Below, piece by piece: positions 8,243 to 17,579 of a stretch of DNA of 64,000 nucleotides (the stretch's first letter is position 1; every line of letters begins with the position of its first letter). The notes under the pieces are model-generated. The model did no database searches and was not told where the DNA came from. It saw only the letters and a list, made by a program, of their open reading frames with translations. This stretch comes from Hyphomicrobiales bacterium. Its GTDB lineage: Bacteria; Pseudomonadota; Alphaproteobacteria; Rhizobiales; Rhizobiaceae. The DNA is taken from contig UCKM01000015.1 in NCBI GenBank assembly GCA_900473175.1, forward strand, positions 62,001 through 126,000. Direction: 5' to 3'. The translations under genes were made by a program, and so were the position numbers.

Positions 8243-9085
8243 TTGGACTGGCTGACACAAGACAAGATTCCGGTAGGCAGAACGGCGAAGCAAGTCGTCG
8301 ATTGGCTCACAAACAATTTCGCCTGGTTCTTCGATGGACTGGCGATCCTGATGCAGGGATTCATCGACGGGCTGATGTTCGTCCTGAAATACCCCCACCC
8401 GCTGATCATGGTCGTGATCTTTTCCGCCATCGCCTATGCGCTGCGTCGATCCATTGGCGTAACCATCCTCACCGCTCTCGGCTTCCTGTTCATTCTCAAC
8501 CAGGGATACTGGCAGGAGACGATGGAAACGCTGACACTCGTGCTGTCCTCCTGCATCCTGTGCATGGGCATCGGCGTTCCGATCGGCATCATCGCCGCGC
8601 ACCGGCCAAAGTTCTATGCCTCGATCCGGCCGGTCCTCGACCTGATGCAGACCTTGCCGACCTTCGTCTACCTCATCCCGGCCATCGTCTTCTTCGGCAT
8701 CGGCATGGTGCCGGGCCTGCTGGCGACGGCGATTTTCGTACTGCCCGCTCCCATCCGCCTCACGCATCTCGGCGTCTCTTCAACACCGTTGCACCTGCTC
8801 GAGGCCGGTCAGGCGTTCGGAGCATCGTCGCGCCAACTCCTGTGGAAGATCGAATTGCCCTATGCCATGCCCCAAATTCTGGCTGGCCTGACACAGACCA
8901 TCATGCTGTCGTTATCCATGGTGGTCATCGCCGCCCTGGTGGGTGCCGACGGACTCGGCGTTCCGGTCGTCCGCGCGCTCAACTCCGTCAATACCGCCCT
9001 GGGTTTCGAGGCCGGGCTTGTCATCGTGGTCGTCGCCATCGTGCTTGACCGTATCTTCCGTCCCGGCAAGGAGCCAGGTGAATGA
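8243..9085 (+). CDS. choW: choline ABC transporter permease
   Basis: 280 residues. No ATG start is available; a TTG at 8243 is preceded by AGAGGGA, so the gene probably uses TTG. Six or so hydrophobic helices and the EAA-like loop LLEAGQAFGASSRQLLWKIELP identify an OpuAB/ProW-type permease. It overlaps choV by 4 bp. It forms the membrane channel for ChoX-bound choline. Confidence 0.92.
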   Translation: MDWLTQDKIPVGRTAKQVVDWLTNNFAWFFDGLAILMQGFIDGLMFVLKYPHPLIMVVIFSAIAYALRRSIGVTILTALGFLFILNQGYWQETMETLTLVLSSCILCMGIGVPIGIIAAHRPKFYASIRPVLDLMQTLPTFVYLIPAIVFFGIGMVPGLLATAIFVLPAPIRLTHLGVSSTPLHLLEAGQAFGASSRQLLWKIELPYAMPQILAGLTQTIMLSLSMVVIAALVGADGLGVPVVRALNSVNTALGFEAGLVIVVVAIVLDRIFRPGKEPGE

Positions 9086-10128
9086 CCGCGATCACGCTGG
9101 ATAATGTCTGTATCATCTTCGGCAAGAAGACTGACGATTCTCTTTCTCTCGCCGATCAGGGCAGGAGCCGCTCGGATATCCAGGCCGAAACCGGCCATGT
9201 GCTCGGTGTGCATAATTGTTCGATCACCATTGCTGAGGGTGAGATCGTCGTTCTCATGGGCCTGTCGGGCTCCGGAAAATCCACGCTGCTGCGCGCCATC
9301 AACCGGCTCAACCCGATCTCGCGCGGCTCCGTCGTCGTGCACAATGCCGGTCGGTCGATCGATGTCGGCAAGGCCGACAAGGCGACTTTGCGGGATCTGC
9401 GCAAACATCTCGTCTCGATGGTATTTCAGCAGTTCGGCCTCCTGCCATGGCGCACCGTCGAAGAGAATGTCGGGTTCGGTCTCGAGCTTTCCGGCGTGTC
9501 CAAGGAAGAACGGGCCAAGGCCGTGCAGCAGCAGCTTGAATTGGTCAATCTGAAGGACTGGGCCAAGCGCAAGGTCGGCGAACTTTCAGGCGGTATGCAG
9601 CAGCGTGTCGGCCTTGCCCGCGCTTTTGCCACGGGCGCGCCGATCCTGCTCATGGACGAACCCTTCTCAGCGCTCGATCCCTTGATTCGTACGCGGCTTC
9701 AGGACGAACTTCTGAGCCTCCAGGAACGTTTGAAGAAGACGATCGTCTTCGTCAGCCATGACCTCGATGAGGCAATGAAAATTGGTAACCGCATCGCCAT
9801 CATGGAGGGTGGACGCATCATCCAATGTGGGACGGCGCAGGAAATCCTGCTCAACCCCGCCGATGACTATGTGGCGGATTTCGTCGCCAACATGAATCCG
9901 CTCGGCGTCCTTACCGCCGCGGATATCATGGTGCCGCTCGACCGCACGCGTCCGGCGGGACGGCCGTTTGCGGCAACCGCCCGCCCGGAAACGCCGGTGC
10001 GCGAAATCATGCAGGCTGTCGCCAAAAACAGCGGTGATGTCGGCGTGGTCGACAAGGGCGCGATCCTCGGCATGATCTCCGCTGATGACATCGTGCGCGG
10101 CTTACTGAAGCATCAGAAACAGCATTGA
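9082..10128 (+). CDS. choV: choline ABC transporter ATP-binding protein
   Basis: 348 residues. Walker A GLSGSGKST lies at 60-68, LSGGM at 168-172 and Walker B LLMDE at about 189-193. The C-terminal portion (about 300-345) is a single CBS-like half domain (VREIMQAVAKNSGDVGVVD), as in OpuAA/ProV ATPases that sense osmotic state. The ATG overlaps the choW stop (ATGA), so the two are translationally coupled. Confidence 0.93.
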   Translation: MTAITLDNVCIIFGKKTDDSLSLADQGRSRSDIQAETGHVLGVHNCSITIAEGEIVVLMGLSGSGKSTLLRAINRLNPISRGSVVVHNAGRSIDVGKADKATLRDLRKHLVSMVFQQFGLLPWRTVEENVGFGLELSGVSKEERAKAVQQQLELVNLKDWAKRKVGELSGGMQQRVGLARAFATGAPILLMDEPFSALDPLIRTRLQDELLSLQERLKKTIVFVSHDLDEAMKIGNRIAIMEGGRIIQCGTAQEILLNPADDYVADFVANMNPLGVLTAADIMVPLDRTRPAGRPFAATARPETPVREIMQAVAKNSGDVGVVDKGAILGMISADDIVRGLLKHQKQH

Positions 10129-10211
10129 CCGCCCCGCGATCAAAATTTCAAAGGATCGCCCTTATCGGAGAGAGGTAGCGAATAGTCAAACCGGTAAACT
10201 GACGAGAAGCT

Positions 10212-10475
10212 TTATTCTTCGTCGCCATTCTCGTCATCGTTGGCCTTGCCTGCGGGTTGCCAGGAATGTGGCGAGACCTTCTTCTGGGTGTTCGAATCGG
10301 TAAATATCCACCATCCGGCGTCGGTTTCGTCCCACTGCCCGCCGGTAGCCTTCAGGCGCTCCAGCGAACGATACTGCCCGATCGATTCATTCTCTTGCCC
10401 ATCCTCGTCGGTCCAGAACACCTGGACCTTGCTGCCATCTTTCGGTGCGGTGGAAATCGGCTGCTTCGCGGTCAT
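10212..10475 (-). CDS. small DUF551-like protein of unknown function
   Basis: 87 residues starting MTAKQPISTAPKDG; AGGGAG lies 8 bp before the ATG at 10475, which is preferred to the ATG at 10481. The PISTAPKDG opening resembles the DUF551 signature often seen in phage and rhizobial small proteins. The C terminus is acidic (DDENGDEE). No function is known. Confidence 0.72.
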   Translation of the reverse strand: MTAKQPISTAPKDGSKVQVFWTDEDGQENESIGQYRSLERLKATGGQWDETDAGWWIFTDSNTQKKVSPHSWQPAGKANDDENGDEE

Positions 10476-10535
10476 AGGCATTTCTCCCTGCAACGATACG
10501 GTGCGTGGTTTGACAGGCTAACCGAGAAAGTGCGA

Positions 10536-11369
10536 TCAGGCAGCAGCTTTCTTCTTCTCGAGGCGCGCCCTGATGCTGGCGACGTCGGACTTCGGCGTCG
10601 CCGCAAACAGCGTCTTCGTATAGTTGTGCTGCGGATTGGAAAACACCTCGTCGCGCGTGCCGTATTCGACGACTTCGCCGTAATACATCACCATCACCTC
10701 GTCGGCGATATAGCGCACCACCGAAAGATCGTGGCTGATGAACACGTAGGTGAGGTTGAACTCGTCCTGCAGATCCGCCAGCAGGTTGAGCACCTGTGCC
10801 TGCACCGACAGATCGAGCGCCGAGACCGGCTCGTCGAGCACCAGCAGGCTCGGGCTCAGCATCAGCGCGCGCGCAATGGCGATACGCTGGCGTTGGCCAC
10901 CGGAGAACATGTGCGGATAGCGATTATAATGTTCCGGTCCGAGACCGACCTTGACCAGCATCTGCATGGCAAGGTCGCGCCGCTCCGCCGCTGTCTTCTT
11001 GGTGTTGAGCAGCAGTGGTTCGCCAAGCACTTCGCCGATCTTCTGGCGCGGATTGAGCGACCCGTATGGATTCTGGAAAATGATCTGCACCTTGCGGCGC
11101 AATTCATGCGTCACGCGATCCCTGGCGATGTTGATGGGCTTGCCTTCGATCAGTAGTTCACCCGAAGTCTGCGGATCGATAAGGGTGAGGATGCGTCCAA
11201 GGGTAGACTTGCCGCAACCGCTTTCGCCAACGATGGCAAGCGTCTTGCCCCGCTCAAGGGTAAAACTCACGCCCTTGACCGCACGCACGGCCTTTGCCTT
11301 GCCAAACATGCCGCCGCTAACGTGATAATCGCGAATGATATTGCGGCCTTCGAGTACGATCTCGCTCAT
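10536..11369 (-). CDS. dppF: dipeptide/oligopeptide ABC transporter ATP-binding protein (F subunit)
   Basis: 277 residues. Walker A GESGCGKST lies at 48-56; the ABC signature and Walker B (LLVLDEPVSALDLS) follow. It pairs with the D subunit as the second ATPase of a Dpp/Opp-type importer. The ATG overlaps the dppD stop by 4 bp. Unlike E. coli DppF (about 330 aa), it ends without the C-terminal oligo_HPY segment containing clustered cysteines. Substrate could be dipeptides, haem precursors or other small peptides. Confidence 0.88.
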   Translation of the reverse strand: MSEIVLEGRNIIRDYHVSGGMFGKAKAVRAVKGVSFTLERGKTLAIVGESGCGKSTLGRILTLIDPQTSGELLIEGKPINIARDRVTHELRRKVQIIFQNPYGSLNPRQKIGEVLGEPLLLNTKKTAAERRDLAMQMLVKVGLGPEHYNRYPHMFSGGQRQRIAIARALMLSPSLLVLDEPVSALDLSVQAQVLNLLADLQDEFNLTYVFISHDLSVVRYIADEVMVMYYGEVVEYGTRDEVFSNPQHNYTKTLFAATPKSDVASIRARLEKKKAAA

Positions 11370-12220
11370 GATGGCACTCCTGCGTTGGCCGCTTCGTTCT
11401 TCATGAAGTCGGCAACAGTCGACAGGCGATCGCCGGTGGCGTTTTCCGGCAGGGCGGAAAGAAGGGCACGTGTATAGGGGCTCTTGGGCGCTTCGAAGAG
11501 GGTGAGCACGTCGGCCTCCTCCATCTTGCGGCCCTTGTATTGGACGATGACGCGATCGGCGGTTTCCGCCACGACGCCCATGTCATGGGTGATCATGATC
11601 AATCCCATGCCGTGCTTCGCCTGCAGGCTGACAAGAAGATCGAGAATCTGCTTCTGGATGGTCACATCGAGCGCGGTCGTCGGCTCGTCCGCGATCAGCA
11701 ATTTCGGATTGCAGGCAATTGCTATGGCAATCATCACGCGCTGGCACTGCCCGCCAGACATCTGATGCGGGAACGAGTTCAAACGTTCTTCCGGCGTGGG
11801 GATGCCGACTTGTTGCAGCAATTCGATTGCGCGCTTGCGCCGCGCCTTCGCATCCATCTTCATGTGAACCTGCAACACCTCTTCCAGCTGGAAACCGACC
11901 GTGAAGCAGGGGTTGAGGCTCGCCATCGGTTCCTGGAAGATCATGGCGACATCGCGGCCAACAATTTCCCGCCGCTGTTTCGTCGTCATGGTCAAGAGGT
12001 TATGGCCATCGAAGATCATGCTGTCGGCCGTGACCGTTGCCGTCTTTGGCAAGAGGCCCATGACCGCAAGCATCGCGACCGACTTGCCGGAGCCGGATTC
12101 GCCGACGATCGCCAGAACTTCGCGCGCATCGACCGACAGGTCGATCCCCTGCACGGCCATGAACAGGCCGGCACTGGTATCGAAGCCAACCGAGAGGTTC
12201 TTGATTTCAAGCAAAGCCAT
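11366..12220 (-). CDS. dppD: dipeptide/oligopeptide ABC transporter ATP-binding protein (D subunit)
   Basis: 284 residues. Walker [10 protein letters not shown] lies at 40-48, the signature [12 protein letters not shown] and Walker [13 protein letters not shown] follow. The H-loop is ITHDMG. Like its partner it is 40-odd residues shorter than E. coli DppD and lacks the C-terminal oligo_HPY part. It sits 4 bp after dppC. Confidence 0.88.
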   Translation of the reverse strand: MALLEIKNLSVGFDTSAGLFMAVQGIDLSVDAREVLAIVGESGSGKSVAMLAVMGLLPKTATVTADSMIFDGHNLLTMTTKQRREIVGRDVAMIFQEPMASLNPCFTVGFQLEEVLQVHMKMDAKARRKRAIELLQQVGIPTPEERLNSFPHQMSGGQCQRVMIAIAIACNPKLLIADEPTTALDVTIQKQILDLLVSLQAKHGMGLIMITHDMGVVAETADRVIVQYKGRKMEEADVLTLFEAPKSPYTRALLSALPENATGDRLSTVADFMKNEAANAGVPS

Positions 12221-12224
12221 CGCG

Positions 12225-13142
12225 TCAGCTCCTCTTCAGTTTCGGGTCGAGGGCATCGCGCAAACCGTCGCCGACCAGATTGATCGCAAGAACGGTGATG
12301 AGGATTGCAAGGCCAGGAAATGTGACGACCCACCAGGCGCGCAGGATGAACTCGCGCGCTTCTGCGAGCATCGTGCCCCATTCCGGCGTTGGCGGCTGGG
12401 CACCCATGCCGAGGAAGCCGAGGGCCGCCGCTTCAAGAATGGCGTTGGAAAATGACAAGGTTCCCTGGACGATCAGAGGTGCCAGGCAGTTCGGCAGGAT
12501 GGTCTTGAACATCAGGCGCAGATGGCCGGCACCGGCCAGCTTGGACGCTATGACATATTCGCGATTTTTCTCGCTCATCACCGCCGCGCGCGTCAGACGC
12601 GCGAAGTGCGGCTGCAGGACGAGCGCAATGGCGATCATTGCGTTAAACAGGCCGGGTCCCAATATCGCAACGAGCACCAGCGCCAGGAGCAGCGGCGGGA
12701 AGGCCAGGATAATGTCCATGATGCGCATGATCAGCGCATCCACCCAGCCGCGGAAATACCCGGCGAGCACGCCAAGTATGACGCCTGTGAACATCGAAAT
12801 GGTGACGACGATCAGACCGATGAACAGCGAGAAACGCGCGCCGTAGATCAAGCGTGAAAGGAGGTCGCGGCCGACAGCATCCGTTCCGAGCAGGAACATC
12901 GAGTTGCCACCCGTCTGCCAGGACGGCGGCGTGAGCAGGGCCTCGCGATATTGCTGATACGGCGCATGCGGCGCAATCACCGGGGCGAGTATGGCGACCA
13001 GCACCAGAAGCACCAGAATGACAAAGCCGATCACGGCGCCCTTGTTGACGCTGAAATAGAACCAGAACTCCGACAACCGCGCCATCCGGCCCGATGATTG
13101 GGGCGTGGCAAGCGGTACGGGCGGGGAAACTTCGTTAGTCAC
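12225..13142 (-). CDS. dppC: dipeptide/oligopeptide ABC transporter permease (C subunit)
   Basis: 305 residues with an N-terminal helix (about 30-50) and five further helices. The binding-protein-dependent permease loop and the DppC-type segment LLGTDAVGRDLLSRLIYGAR are present. It lies 6 bp after dppB. It forms the heterodimeric channel with DppB. Confidence 0.9.
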   Translation of the reverse strand: MTNEVSPPVPLATPQSSGRMARLSEFWFYFSVNKGAVIGFVILVLLVLVAILAPVIAPHAPYQQYREALLTPPSWQTGGNSMFLLGTDAVGRDLLSRLIYGARFSLFIGLIVVTISMFTGVILGVLAGYFRGWVDALIMRIMDIILAFPPLLLALVLVAILGPGLFNAMIAIALVLQPHFARLTRAAVMSEKNREYVIASKLAGAGHLRLMFKTILPNCLAPLIVQGTLSFSNAILEAAALGFLGMGAQPPTPEWGTMLAEAREFILRAWWVVTFPGLAILITVLAINLVGDGLRDALDPKLKRS

Positions 13143-13148
13143 TGTTCC

Positions 13149-14156
13149 TCACTTTACGCGAATGCGCGGGTTGACGACCGCATAGAGCAGATCGACAATC
13201 AAATTGACGGTCATGACGATAAGAGCGACCAGCATCAGGCCGCCCTGTACGACGACATAGTCGCGCTTGGCGATGGCGTCGATCATCCACTTGCCAATGC
13301 CGGGCCATGAGAAGATCGTCTCTGTCAGGATGGCACCGGCCATCAACAGGCCCATCTGCAATCCGATCGTGGTAATGACGGGGATCATTGCATTGCGCAG
13401 CGCATGGACGCCGATCACCCGCTTTGGCGCAAGGCCCTTGGCCCTGGCCGTGCGCACATAATCCTCGCCAAGCACTTCAAGCATGGCTGAACGGGTCTGC
13501 CGGGCGATCACCGCGAGCGGAATGGTGCCCAGCACGATGGTCGGCAGTACCAGATGCGAGAAGGCGGATTTGAACGCGCCCTTTGGCCCCGAAATCAGGC
13601 TGTCGATAAGCATGAAGCCGGTGGTGGGCTTGAAGAAATAGATCAAGTCCATGCGGCCCGAAACCGGGGTCCAGTGCAGGATACCTGCGAAAAGGATGAT
13701 CAGGAGGATGCCCCACCAGAAGATCGGCATCGAATAGCCGACGAGCGCAATGCCCATGCTCAATTGGTCGAAGACCGAGCCGCGCTTGACCGCGGCGAAG
13801 ATGCCGGCGGGAATGCCGATGATGACGGCAAACAGCATGGCGCAGATGCTGAGCTCAAGCGTTGCCGGAAAGAGCGTCAGGAAGTCGGCAAGGACAGGCC
13901 GCTTGCTGGCGATCGAAGTACCAAAGTCCCCGTGGAATATGTTCCACACGAACGAGAAATACTGTTCCCAGATCGGCCGGTTGAAGCCGAATTGATCCAT
14001 CAACAGCTGATGCCGTTCCGGGGTCATGCCGCGCTCGCCCGCAAGGGCGATGACGGGATCTCCAGGGAGCAGACGGATGAAGATAAAGGCTATGAAGCTG
14101 ATGCCAATGAACGTTGGAATCAGCAGCAGCACACGGGATGCGATATAGCGAAACAT
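13149..14156 (-). CDS. dppB: dipeptide/oligopeptide ABC transporter permease (B subunit)
   Basis: 335 residues. The N terminus MFRYIASRVLLLIPTFIGIS is the typical first helix of DppB/OppB. The motif RQTRSAMLEVLGEDYVRTARAKGL is the EAA-type loop of this subfamily. It is separated from dppA by 54 bp holding a strong terminator-like hairpin. Confidence 0.92.
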   Translation of the reverse strand: MFRYIASRVLLLIPTFIGISFIAFIFIRLLPGDPVIALAGERGMTPERHQLLMDQFGFNRPIWEQYFSFVWNIFHGDFGTSIASKRPVLADFLTLFPATLELSICAMLFAVIIGIPAGIFAAVKRGSVFDQLSMGIALVGYSMPIFWWGILLIILFAGILHWTPVSGRMDLIYFFKPTTGFMLIDSLISGPKGAFKSAFSHLVLPTIVLGTIPLAVIARQTRSAMLEVLGEDYVRTARAKGLAPKRVIGVHALRNAMIPVITTIGLQMGLLMAGAILTETIFSWPGIGKWMIDAIAKRDYVVVQGGLMLVALIVMTVNLIVDLLYAVVNPRIRVK

Positions 14157-14163
14157 GGCAACC

Positions 14164-14200
14164 TGAAAAAATGCGGTACCGGCCGGGGGGCCGGTACCGC
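14164..14200 (-). terminator. hairpin with U tract between dppA and dppB
   Basis: On the minus strand a perfect 12-bp stem (14173-14184 with 14189-14200, loop of 4) is followed by ATTTTTT. This has the form of an intrinsic terminator. Since dppBCDF lie just downstream with no other clear promoter, it probably attenuates, giving excess DppA over the membrane subunits. Confidence 0.8.
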
Positions 14201-14210
14201 GAGGAGTGAA

Positions 14211-15815
14211 TTACTCGGTGATGTCAACGGCTTCGAAGTTGTGCACGCCAAACGCACTCGGAACATATCCGGTTACGTTCTTGGTCATCGCCGTGGTCAC
14301 GAGCGAGTGAGCCAGCGTTGCCCAGGGAGCTTCGCGCTTGAATACGACCTGCGCTTCTTCATAAAGCTTGGTGCGTTCAGCAACGTCGGAAACCACAGCG
14401 GCCTTATCGATCAGGGCAGTGAATTCCTTGTTGCACCATGCGGCGCGGTTGGAGCTGCCAACGGCCTGGCACGACAGGAGCGTTGCCAGGAAGTTGTCCG
14501 GATCGCCATTGTCGCCGGTCCAGCCGATGATGACGGCGCCATCATGCTTCGGATCGGAAGCGCGCTTCAGATATTCCTGCCAATCGTAGCTGACGATCTC
14601 GACCTTGACGCCAACCTTGGCAAAATCGGACTGCAGCAGTTCCGCCGTGCGGCGGCCGTTCGGCATGTAGGGACGCACGACCGGCATCGCCCAGATCTTC
14701 ATGGAAAGATCCTTCACGCCAGCCTTTTCGAGGGCTGCCTTTGCCGCTTCAGGATTGTATTCGTCATCCTTGATCGACGTGTTGTAGGACCACATCGTTG
14801 GCGGGATCGGGTTGATTGCAGGCTTGCCCTGGCCGAGATAGACGGCATCGACGATAGCCTTCTTGTCGATGGCCATGTTGAGCGCCTTGCGCACTTCCGG
14901 CTTGTCGAATGGCGCCTGCGTCGTGTTGTAGGCAAGCGTCGAAACGTTCAGGCCGCTTTCCTGGATAACCTGCAGGTTGGCGTCGGCCTTGAGGCCTTCG
15001 ACGTCTGCCGGATCAGGATAAATTGTCAGCTGGCATTCGCCGGCCTTGAGCTTCTGGACACGGACAGCCGCATCCGGCGTTACCGCGAAGATCAGGTTGT
15101 CGAGCTTGACCTTGCCCTTCCAGAATGTCGGATTGGCTTCATAGCGGATTGCCGTATTCAGCTGATAGTCAACGAACTGGAACGGACCAGTGCCGACCGG
15201 CTGTTCGTTGAATTTCTGCTGAGCGCCCTCAGCCTGAAGCTTGTCGGCATATTCCTTCGACACGATGGACGAGAAGTCCATGGCGAGGTTGGCAATCATC
15301 GGTGCGTTCGGCTTGGTCAACGTGATCTTGACCGTGAGGTCGTCGACCTTTTCGACGGACTTGACCAGCTTGGGGAAGTCCATGCCTTCGAAATACTCGT
15401 AGGAAGCGCCGTCGACATACTTGGCCCACGGGCTGCCTTCCTTCTGGCGCTCGAAGGAGAACACGACGTCATCGGCATTCAGGTCACGCGTCGGCGTGAA
15501 ATAGCTCGTGGTCTGGAATTTTACGCCTGGACGCAGCTTGAATGTGTACTGGAGGCCGTCATCGGAGATCGTCCAGCTTTCAGCCAGTGCCGGCTCGACT
15601 TCGGACTTGCCGGGCTTGAATTCAACGAGCTTGTTGAAAACGGCCTGTCCCGTCGCATCGAGCGTTTCGCCGCCCGTGTACAGCGCCGGATCAAAGCCGC
15701 CGGGGGCAGCTTCGGAACAATAAACCAGCGTTTTGGCCGAGGCTCCACCTGCCATCAGCCCACCCGTCAGCATTGCGAGCGCCGTGGCCGCAAGGAGTTT
15801 CTTGTAGGTATACAT
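14211..15815 (-). CDS. dppA: periplasmic peptide-binding protein (SBP_bac_5)
   Basis: 534 residues from the ATG at 15815 (MYTYKKLLAA), preceded by GGTGGA; the ORF extends further but without a signal peptide. The signal peptide ends near GGASA|KTLVYC. SBP family 5 features include YCSEAAPGGFDPAL, ALAESWTISDDGLQYTFKLR and RKALNMAIDKKAIV. It is the first gene of dppABCDF and gives the importer its specificity (dipeptide-like in the closest characterised relatives). Confidence 0.92.
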   Translation of the reverse strand: MYTYKKLLAATALAMLTGGLMAGGASAKTLVYCSEAAPGGFDPALYTGGETLDATGQAVFNKLVEFKPGKSEVEPALAESWTISDDGLQYTFKLRPGVKFQTTSYFTPTRDLNADDVVFSFERQKEGSPWAKYVDGASYEYFEGMDFPKLVKSVEKVDDLTVKITLTKPNAPMIANLAMDFSSIVSKEYADKLQAEGAQQKFNEQPVGTGPFQFVDYQLNTAIRYEANPTFWKGKVKLDNLIFAVTPDAAVRVQKLKAGECQLTIYPDPADVEGLKADANLQVIQESGLNVSTLAYNTTQAPFDKPEVRKALNMAIDKKAIVDAVYLGQGKPAINPIPPTMWSYNTSIKDDEYNPEAAKAALEKAGVKDLSMKIWAMPVVRPYMPNGRRTAELLQSDFAKVGVKVEIVSYDWQEYLKRASDPKHDGAVIIGWTGDNGDPDNFLATLLSCQAVGSSNRAAWCNKEFTALIDKAAVVSDVAERTKLYEEAQVVFKREAPWATLAHSLVTTAMTKNVTGYVPSAFGVHNFEAVDITE

Positions 15816-16150
15816 CTTTTCCACCTTCAGAGGTTTTTTGTGTTGCAGGCCCCCATGCCTGCAACGAAAGTCGCATGGAAGCCTTTGCCATGTCGCAATG
15901 CAAGCAGATTCATTCGCAGTCAACCCGTAGACGGACGCATAATTGACGATTCTGGGGAAAGTCTCCCTATAAGGAAAAAAAATAGTGAAATTACCCATAA
16001 ATCCGTCCACTGACTTCCGGTATGGTGGGTACAACCCATCACAAGTTTAACGCGAAAAAGGCGCATTTGGCTTGCGGCGAGGCATTTCCAGTCTGGTTAT
16101 GCGCAAAAACTCGTGCGACAAGTCATGTTATCGCAAAGGGAGAGCCAATC

Positions 16151-16912
16151 TTGGACGCAAAAGGCCAAACTGCAATCGTCACGGGCGGCGGATCCGGTCT
16201 CGGCGCCGCGACCGCGCGCGCTCTGGCACAAAAGGGTGCGAGGGTTGCCCTCATCGACATCAATCTCGACGCGGCCCAGAAGGTCGCCGACGAAATTGGT
16301 GGTCTCGCTCTTTCCTGCAACGTCTCGAGCGCCGGGGATGCGGAGAAGGCAGTCGCGCGCGTTGTGGACGAACTTGGCCCGCCGCGCATCCTTGTCAATT
16401 GTGCCGGCATCGCCAATGCCGGACGCATTGTCGGCCGGGACGGGCCGCACGACCTTGAGCTCTATCGCCGGGTGATCGAAGTCAATCTCATAGGCTCGTT
16501 CAACATGCTGCGGCTTGTCAGTGATGCCGCGTCAAAGCTTGAACCGCTGGAGACCGGCGAACGTGGTGTCATCATATCGACGGCATCGGTCGCCGCCTTC
16601 GACGGGCAGATCGGCCAAGCTGCCTACGCGTCTTCAAAGGCGGGAATTGCCGGCCTCACATTGCCCGCCGCTCGCGAGCTTGCGCGTTTCGGCATTCGTG
16701 TCATGGCAATCGCGCCGGGCATTTTCGGCACGCCCATGGTGCTTGCCATGCCGCAAGAAGTGCAAGACTCGCTTGCCGCCTCGATCCCCTTTCCTGCAAG
16801 ACTGGGCAATCCGGAGGAGTATGCGGCGCTGGCGCTCCACATCATCGAGAATCCCATGTTGAATGGCGAAACCATTCGGCTGGACGGTGCGATCCGGATG
16901 GCCCCGAAATAG
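16151..16912 (+). CDS. SDR-family dehydrogenase, 3-hydroxyacyl-CoA dehydrogenase type 2-like
   Basis: 253 residues from a TTG at 16151 (GGGAGA upstream), which gives the usual family length; the long N-terminal ORF extension is not convincing. TGGGSGLG (11-18) binds NAD, with Asp37 favouring NAD over NADP. The catalytic residues Ser146, Tyr159 and Lys163 are present. The end, GNPEEYAALALHIIENPMLNGETIRLDGAIRM, matches the HSD17B10/HadA-like group acting on short 3-hydroxyacyl-CoAs. Appears monocistronic. Confidence 0.85.
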   Translation: MDAKGQTAIVTGGGSGLGAATARALAQKGARVALIDINLDAAQKVADEIGGLALSCNVSSAGDAEKAVARVVDELGPPRILVNCAGIANAGRIVGRDGPHDLELYRRVIEVNLIGSFNMLRLVSDAASKLEPLETGERGVIISTASVAAFDGQIGQAAYASSKAGIAGLTLPAARELARFGIRVMAIAPGIFGTPMVLAMPQEVQDSLAASIPFPARLGNPEEYAALALHIIENPMLNGETIRLDGAIRMAPK

Positions 16913-17141
16913 CATTGCGGTAATGGAGCCGCGGCAAAGCAACCTGCCAAGTTGCCAGTTATCAATGTCGGTCAGGGAATTTCCATTGCATTGAGCTGTC
17001 GGCCAGGGATCGCTGTGTGACGGGCGCCTTTCATAATTTGGTCCCAATCGGCGCGGTATCTGTGCGCCATACGGACGAGATGATTTTAGCCGACACGTCG
17101 GGTGGTCGCACCGTCCGATGCATCCAATATCGAAAGCCAAT

Positions 17142-17534
17142 ATGATGAGAATAATTAGCGTCATGCTCTTGCTGCCGGTCGCATTGGCGGGCCCTGCCCG
17201 GGCCATGGATAGCGGCGCAGCCGATGAGCTGGAACGGCTGGATCCGCAAACGCGATTGGAACAGCGATGTGACCTCGAAGCGATGGAACGCATCCATAAG
17301 GATCCTGCCAGGCTCGTGCCTGACGAACTCGTCGCCTATGCTTTCGAAGAGCCCAAGATCAAAGGGGACAAGATCCGGTCAAGCGGAGCGGCCTTTCGCA
17401 GCAAGGGTGAGTGGTATCACCTCTCCTATACGTGCTCGACATCGCCTGACCACATGACTGTCCTGACGTTCCAGTATGCGATCGGCCAGATGGTGCCCCA
17501 TGATCAATGGGCGCACCACTATCTGGTCCCATAG
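17142..17534 (+). CDS. DUF930 secreted protein
   Basis: 130 residues beginning at tandem ATGs 17142/17145. A signal peptide ends near GPARA|MDSG. The mature part holds the DUF930 signature LDPQTRLEQRCDLEAMERI with a Cys pair (in QRCDL and YTCST) that may form a disulphide. The function of DUF930 is unknown; the family is essentially confined to Hyphomicrobiales. Confidence 0.85.
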   Translation: MMRIISVMLLLPVALAGPARAMDSGAADELERLDPQTRLEQRCDLEAMERIHKDPARLVPDELVAYAFEEPKIKGDKIRSSGAAFRSKGEWYHLSYTCSTSPDHMTVLTFQYAIGQMVPHDQWAHHYLVP

Positions 17535-17559
17535 AAAAACCGGGCTTTCGCCCGGTTAT
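17534..17559. terminator. bidirectional terminator hairpin
   Basis: Stem AACCGGGC / GCCCGGTT (17538-17545, 17550-17557) with loop TTTC. On the minus strand it is followed by TTTTT, so it ends the cell-wall hydrolase transcript and may also stop the DUF930 transcript coming from the other side. Confidence 0.75.
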
Positions 17560-17579
17560 CGCAACGCATATCAATCAAA

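Noticed and set aside
13554-16013. 819-codon plus-strand open frame
   Set aside because: It is antisense to dppB and dppA, which match known families along their length. The composition (His/Arg/Asp-rich) is typical of a shadow frame.
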